Source: Streptomyces endocoffeicus
Lineage (GTDB): Bacteria > Actinomycetota > Actinomycetes > Streptomycetales > Streptomycetaceae
Reading direction: 5' to 3'
Assembly: GCF_016741935.1 (NCBI RefSeq)
Contig: NZ_JAERRG010000002.1
Coordinates: 1-64,000, forward strand
DNA length: 64,000 bases
The notes beneath the pieces were generated by a model that ran no database searches, had not been told where the DNA came from, and was given only the letters and a program-made list of their open reading frames with translations. Positions within the stretch are counted from its first letter, which is position 1, and every line of letters begins with the position of its first letter. The translations under genes were made by a program, and so were the position numbers. Positions 61,332-64,000 of this stretch are shown here, piece by piece.

Positions 61332-62494
61332 TGGATTCCCTTCAGGTGATCGCGGAGTCCCACGCCGTAGTTGGTCGGCGTGCCGTTGTAATCGCTGATC
61401 AGGGACGGGCCCGAGGAACAGTCCCAGGTGTTCCAGGTCCACCCCAGATACGAGGTGCCCTTGGCGTCCAGCCAGGCCATGACCCGGTCGACATAGCCGT
61501 GGGAGCAGGTGTTCTCGCCGATCTCGCCCGCCACGAACGGGACCTGGGCGATGACCGGGGCGAGCTGTTCGTTGAAACAGCTCTCGTTGGCGCAGGTGTT
61601 GAAGTTGTACGTGTGCCAGGCGGCGGCGAGATTGCCCGCCGGGTCGTTCGGCTTGTACGTCAGCCACTGGCGCAGATCGTTGGAGTAGGCGATGCCGGGG
61701 ATCAGCACCAGGTTCCTGGCGCCGGTGGCCCGTACGGCGTTCAGCAGGGTCTGCATCCCGGCGACCTGGAAGTCGATCCCGGGGCAGCTCCCGCCGTCGC
61801 GCCAGCACTTCCACGCCGCCGTCAGGTCGGAGGTGGCGCGGTCCGGGAACGGCTCGTTGAACAGGTCGAAGACCACGGCCTGGTCGCCTTTGAAGGTCTG
61901 GGCGACCGAGGTCCAGAAGGCCGGGGTGTACTGGGCGTCCGGCATCGGCTTCTGGCAGGTGGCGTACTCGGTGTCGGCGCAGTGGCTGTCCCCGCCGGTG
62001 TATCTGCCGTGGCTCCAGTGGAGTTCGACGATGGGCGTGATGCCACGGGCCTCCAGCCGGGCGACGAGTGCCTTGACGGCCGCGATGTAGTTGGCCCCTC
62101 CGTAGGCCGCGTTGATGTGGGAAAGACCCAGCCAGCACTCCTCGTTGAGCGGGATCCGGACCGCGTTGACCTTCCAGTCGGCGATGGCCTTGACGGCCGC
62201 GTCGTCCACGGGGCCGTCGAAGATGCCACGCCCCTGGACGCACATGAACTCACCGCCGGAGCGGTTGACGCCCAGCAGCCGCCGGGTGGCGCCGTTCTCG
62301 TCGACGAGCTTGTTGCCGGAGGCGCGGAGCTTGGGGGGTGCGGCGTTGGGCACGGTCACCGCTGGGGTGCTCGCGGCCGAAGCGGTCGTGGCCGGGCCGC
62401 TCGCCGCCGAGGCGGTGGCGGGCACCAAGGCGGTGCCCGCCACGGATAACACCGCGGCGGCCACCAAGGCATAAAGGCGCGGGGGTGCTCGCAT
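61328..62494 (-). CDS. Secreted GH5 cellulase
   Basis: A 388-residue family-5 endoglucanase-like enzyme with retaining mechanism: acid/base Glu in FDLFNEPFPD and nucleophile Glu in VPFVAGEIGEN. Signal peptide (VAAAVLSVAGTALVPATASA) then an Ala/Thr-rich linker of about 25 residues; no binding module. First gene of a GH5-GH6 pair. Codon 16 (62447-62449) is TTA, within the signal peptide. A CebR-like operator lies 49 bp upstream. Confidence 0.92.
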   Translation of the reverse strand: MRAPPRLYALVAAAVLSVAGTALVPATASAASGPATTASAASTPAVTVPNAAPPKLRASGNKLVDENGATRRLLGVNRSGGEFMCVQGRGIFDGPVDDAAVKAIADWKVNAVRIPLNEECWLGLSHINAAYGGANYIAAVKALVARLEARGITPIVELHWSHGRYTGGDSHCADTEYATCQKPMPDAQYTPAFWTSVAQTFKGDQAVVFDLFNEPFPDRATSDLTAAWKCWRDGGSCPGIDFQVAGMQTLLNAVRATGARNLVLIPGIAYSNDLRQWLTYKPNDPAGNLAAAWHTYNFNTCANESCFNEQLAPVIAQVPFVAGEIGENTCSHGYVDRVMAWLDAKGTSYLGWTWNTWDCSSGPSLISDYNGTPTNYGVGLRDHLKGIQ

Positions 62495-62542
62495 GGAGCG
62501 ACTCCTCGAGGTTCAAGCGCCGTTCGACGCGGCGCAGACTGC

Positions 62543-62556
62543 TGGAACCGCTCCCA
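62543..62556. promoter_or_regulatory. Variant CebR operator upstream of GH5
   Basis: TGGAACCGCTCCCA matches the perfect box at 12 of 14 positions, in the divergent GH5/GH48 promoter region. Confidence 0.65.
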
Positions 62557-62685
62557 CTGGTTGAAGTGAAGGTAGCGCTCGACGGGCGCATGTCAACAGA
62601 CCCCGTTCACGAATTATCGGTCGAAGGTGCCCGGCGACCCGCTGTTGTTCAAAGACTTGACACTCCTTCGGGCTGACACGAACCT

Positions 62686-62699
62686 TGGGAGCGCTCCCA
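62686..62699. promoter_or_regulatory. CebR operator upstream of GH48
   Basis: A perfect TGGGAGCGCTCCCA, 49 bp before the GH48 start. With the variant at 62543 it frames the divergent promoters. Confidence 0.9.
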
Positions 62700-62748
62700 T
62701 TGGTTCGCACATCCCCCACCACCGCACGAACCGCGAGGAGGTCCCCCG

Positions 62749-64000
62749 ATGCGCGTACAGCGTGGCTCGCCCTTATCCGGGGCACGACGACGGATGAGGC
62801 GGCTGGTGACCACCCTGGCCGCCGCCCTCTCGCTCCCCGTGGCCATGACCGCGGCGGGCGGCGCCGCCCCCGCGCACGCCGCGGCGGTCCAGTGCGGGGT
62901 CGACTACAAGACCAATGACTGGGGCTCCGGCTTCACCGCCGATCTCACCATCACCAACCCCGGCACCGACGCCATCGACGGCTGGACCCTGACGTACGAC
63001 TACGCGGGCAACCAGAAGCTCGGCAACGGCTGGAACGGCAGCTGGTCGCAGTCCGGCAAGACCGTCACCGTCACCAACGCCGGGCACAACGCGAAGATCG
63101 CGGCCGGGGGCAATGTCACCACCGGCGCCCAGTTCACCTACAGCGGCACCAACGCCGCCCCCACCTCCTTCGCCGTCAACGGCGTGGCCTGCCGGGGCGC
63201 CCATCAGCCGCCCATCGCGGTGCTGAGCAGCCCGTCACCCGGCGCCCTCTTCACCTCCGGCGGCACCGTCCCGATGACGGCCACGGCCGCGGCGGCCGAC
63301 GGGGCGACGATCAGCAAGGTCGAGTTCTACAGCGACACCAAGCTCCTCGGCACCGACACCACCTCCCCGTACGCCTTCGACTACCAGGACGTCCCGGCGG
63401 GCGACTACTCGCTCTACGCCAAGGCGTACGACAGCCAGGGCGCCGCCGCCGAGTCCACCCCCGTCGGCATCCATGTGGCGGCCGGGCCCGCGCTGGTGGC
63501 CAGTCCCGGGCAGCTCGGGGTGCAGCAGGGCAAGACCGGGACGTTCGGCGTGAAGCTGTCCACCAAGCCGTCCGGAGACGTCACGGTCTCCGTCGCCCGC
63601 ACCTCGGGCAACACCGGGCTGACGGTCTCCTCGGGCGCCGCCCTCACCTTCACCCCCGCCAACTGGGACACCGCCCAGCAGGTGACCGTCGCCGCCGCGA
63701 ACTCCGGCACCGGCGCCGCGACCTTCACCGCGACCGCCGCCGGCCACACCAGGGCCGAGGTCACCGTCACCCAGCTGGCCGCCGCGAAGGTCTACGACGC
63801 CCGCTTCCTGGACCTCTACAACAAGATCACCACACCCTCGGCGGGCTACTTCTCGCCCGAGGGCGTTCCGTACCACTCGGTGGAGACCCTGATCGTCGAG
63901 GCCCCCGACCACGGCCATGAGACGACCTCCGAGGCGTACAGCTATCTGATCTGGCTCCAGGCGATGTACGGCAAGGTCACGGGGGACTGGTCCAAGTTCA
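62749..64000 (+). CDS. GH48 cellulase with CBM2, N-terminal part (partial)
   Basis: The frame is open to the window end. Signal peptide ([28 protein letters not shown]), CBM2-like cellulose-binding module (about 45-150: [26 protein letters not shown]; key WGSGF and WNGSWSQSG), an Ig-like module (about 155-245), a second beta-sandwich linker (about 245-340) and the start of the GH48 catalytic domain ([46 protein letters not shown]). GH48 enzymes are processive exocellulases. GAGGAGG precedes ATG. Codon 9 (62773-62775) is TTA; an in-frame ATG at codon 16 lies beyond it but has no ribosome binding site. Confidence 0.92.
   Translation, partial: MRVQRGSPLSGARRRMRRLVTTLAAALSLPVAMTAAGGAAPAHAAAVQCGVDYKTNDWGSGFTADLTITNPGTDAIDGWTLTYDYAGNQKLGNGWNGSWSQSGKTVTVTNAGHNAKIAAGGNVTTGAQFTYSGTNAAPTSFAVNGVACRGAHQPPIAVLSSPSPGALFTSGGTVPMTATAAAADGATISKVEFYSDTKLLGTDTTSPYAFDYQDVPAGDYSLYAKAYDSQGAAAESTPVGIHVAAGPALVASPGQLGVQQGKTGTFGVKLSTKPSGDVTVSVARTSGNTGLTVSSGAALTFTPANWDTAQQVTVAAANSGTGAATFTATAAGHTRAEVTVTQLAAAKVYDARFLDLYNKITTPSAGYFSPEGVPYHSVETLIVEAPDHGHETTSEAYSYLIWLQAMYGKVTGDWSKF

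Overview
This 64-kb window is very GC-rich. Its genes start with ATG or GTG behind GGAGG-type ribosome binding sites, third codon positions are almost always G or C, and TTA leucine codons are rare. The gene families (SARP regulator, NsdA-like regulator, CebR/CebEFG, actinobacterial cytochrome b, DyP-type EfeB) fit a cellulolytic Streptomyces. The species cannot be named from the sequence alone. I see no phage, plasmid, insertion sequence or CRISPR array.

Layout. 1-4300: end of an acyl-CoA carboxylase alpha subunit, two alpha/beta hydrolases, a Sfp-type phosphopantetheinyl transferase, a DUF2277 protein and a tRNA-Lys. 4348-13934: a catabolic island with an IclR regulator, an EhuABCD-type uptake transporter, a DUF3830 protein, an amidase, a D-2-hydroxyacid dehydrogenase and two maleate isomerase/Asp-Glu racemase paralogues. 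14076-22069: EfeO-EfeB iron uptake, a secreted phosphoesterase, a luciferase-like monooxygenase and a PAS-GGDEF-EAL protein. 22439-36356: an accessory biosynthetic region with a secreted M6 protease, a stand-alone acyl-AMP ligase, a NarL-type response regulator, a histidine kinase, a fused azoline cyclodehydratase (YcaO) with a 68-residue precursor peptide ending in Cys-Ile-Cys-Thr, a SARP activator, an FAD monooxygenase, a GlxA-type AraC regulator, a degenerate SDR and a GT1 glycosyltransferase. A second, identical tRNA-Lys follows.

36565-47323: conserved hypotheticals, a compact operon encoding a Cas4-like Fe-S nuclease, an unknown protein and an SF1 helicase (together resembling a split Dna2), a PAP2 phosphatase, a histidine phosphatase, an NsdA-like TPR regulator and a spermidine-synthase-like protein. 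47664-53582: a membrane-anchored protein, an OmpR/HAMP-kinase two-component pair, a GH18 chitinase and an orphan cytochrome b (QcrB) paralogue. 53763-64000: a cellulose locus with bglC-cebG-cebF-cebE, divergent cebR, coupled GH5 and GH6 cellulases and the start of a GH48 cellulase. CebR operators (TGGGAGCGCTCCCA or close variants) lie in its intergenic regions.

How it works together. The cellulases release cello-oligosaccharides, CebEFG imports them (the ATPase must be encoded elsewhere), BglC hydrolyses them and CebR represses until cellobiose appears. In-frame TTA codons in cebE, GH5, GH6 and GH48 suggest a second control by the bldA tRNA. TTA codons also occur in the kinase of the RiPP locus, the acyl-AMP ligase and the M6 protease. 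The most promising undescribed systems are the minimal azoline RiPP locus (26417-31385) and the Dna2-like three-gene operon (37854-42111).
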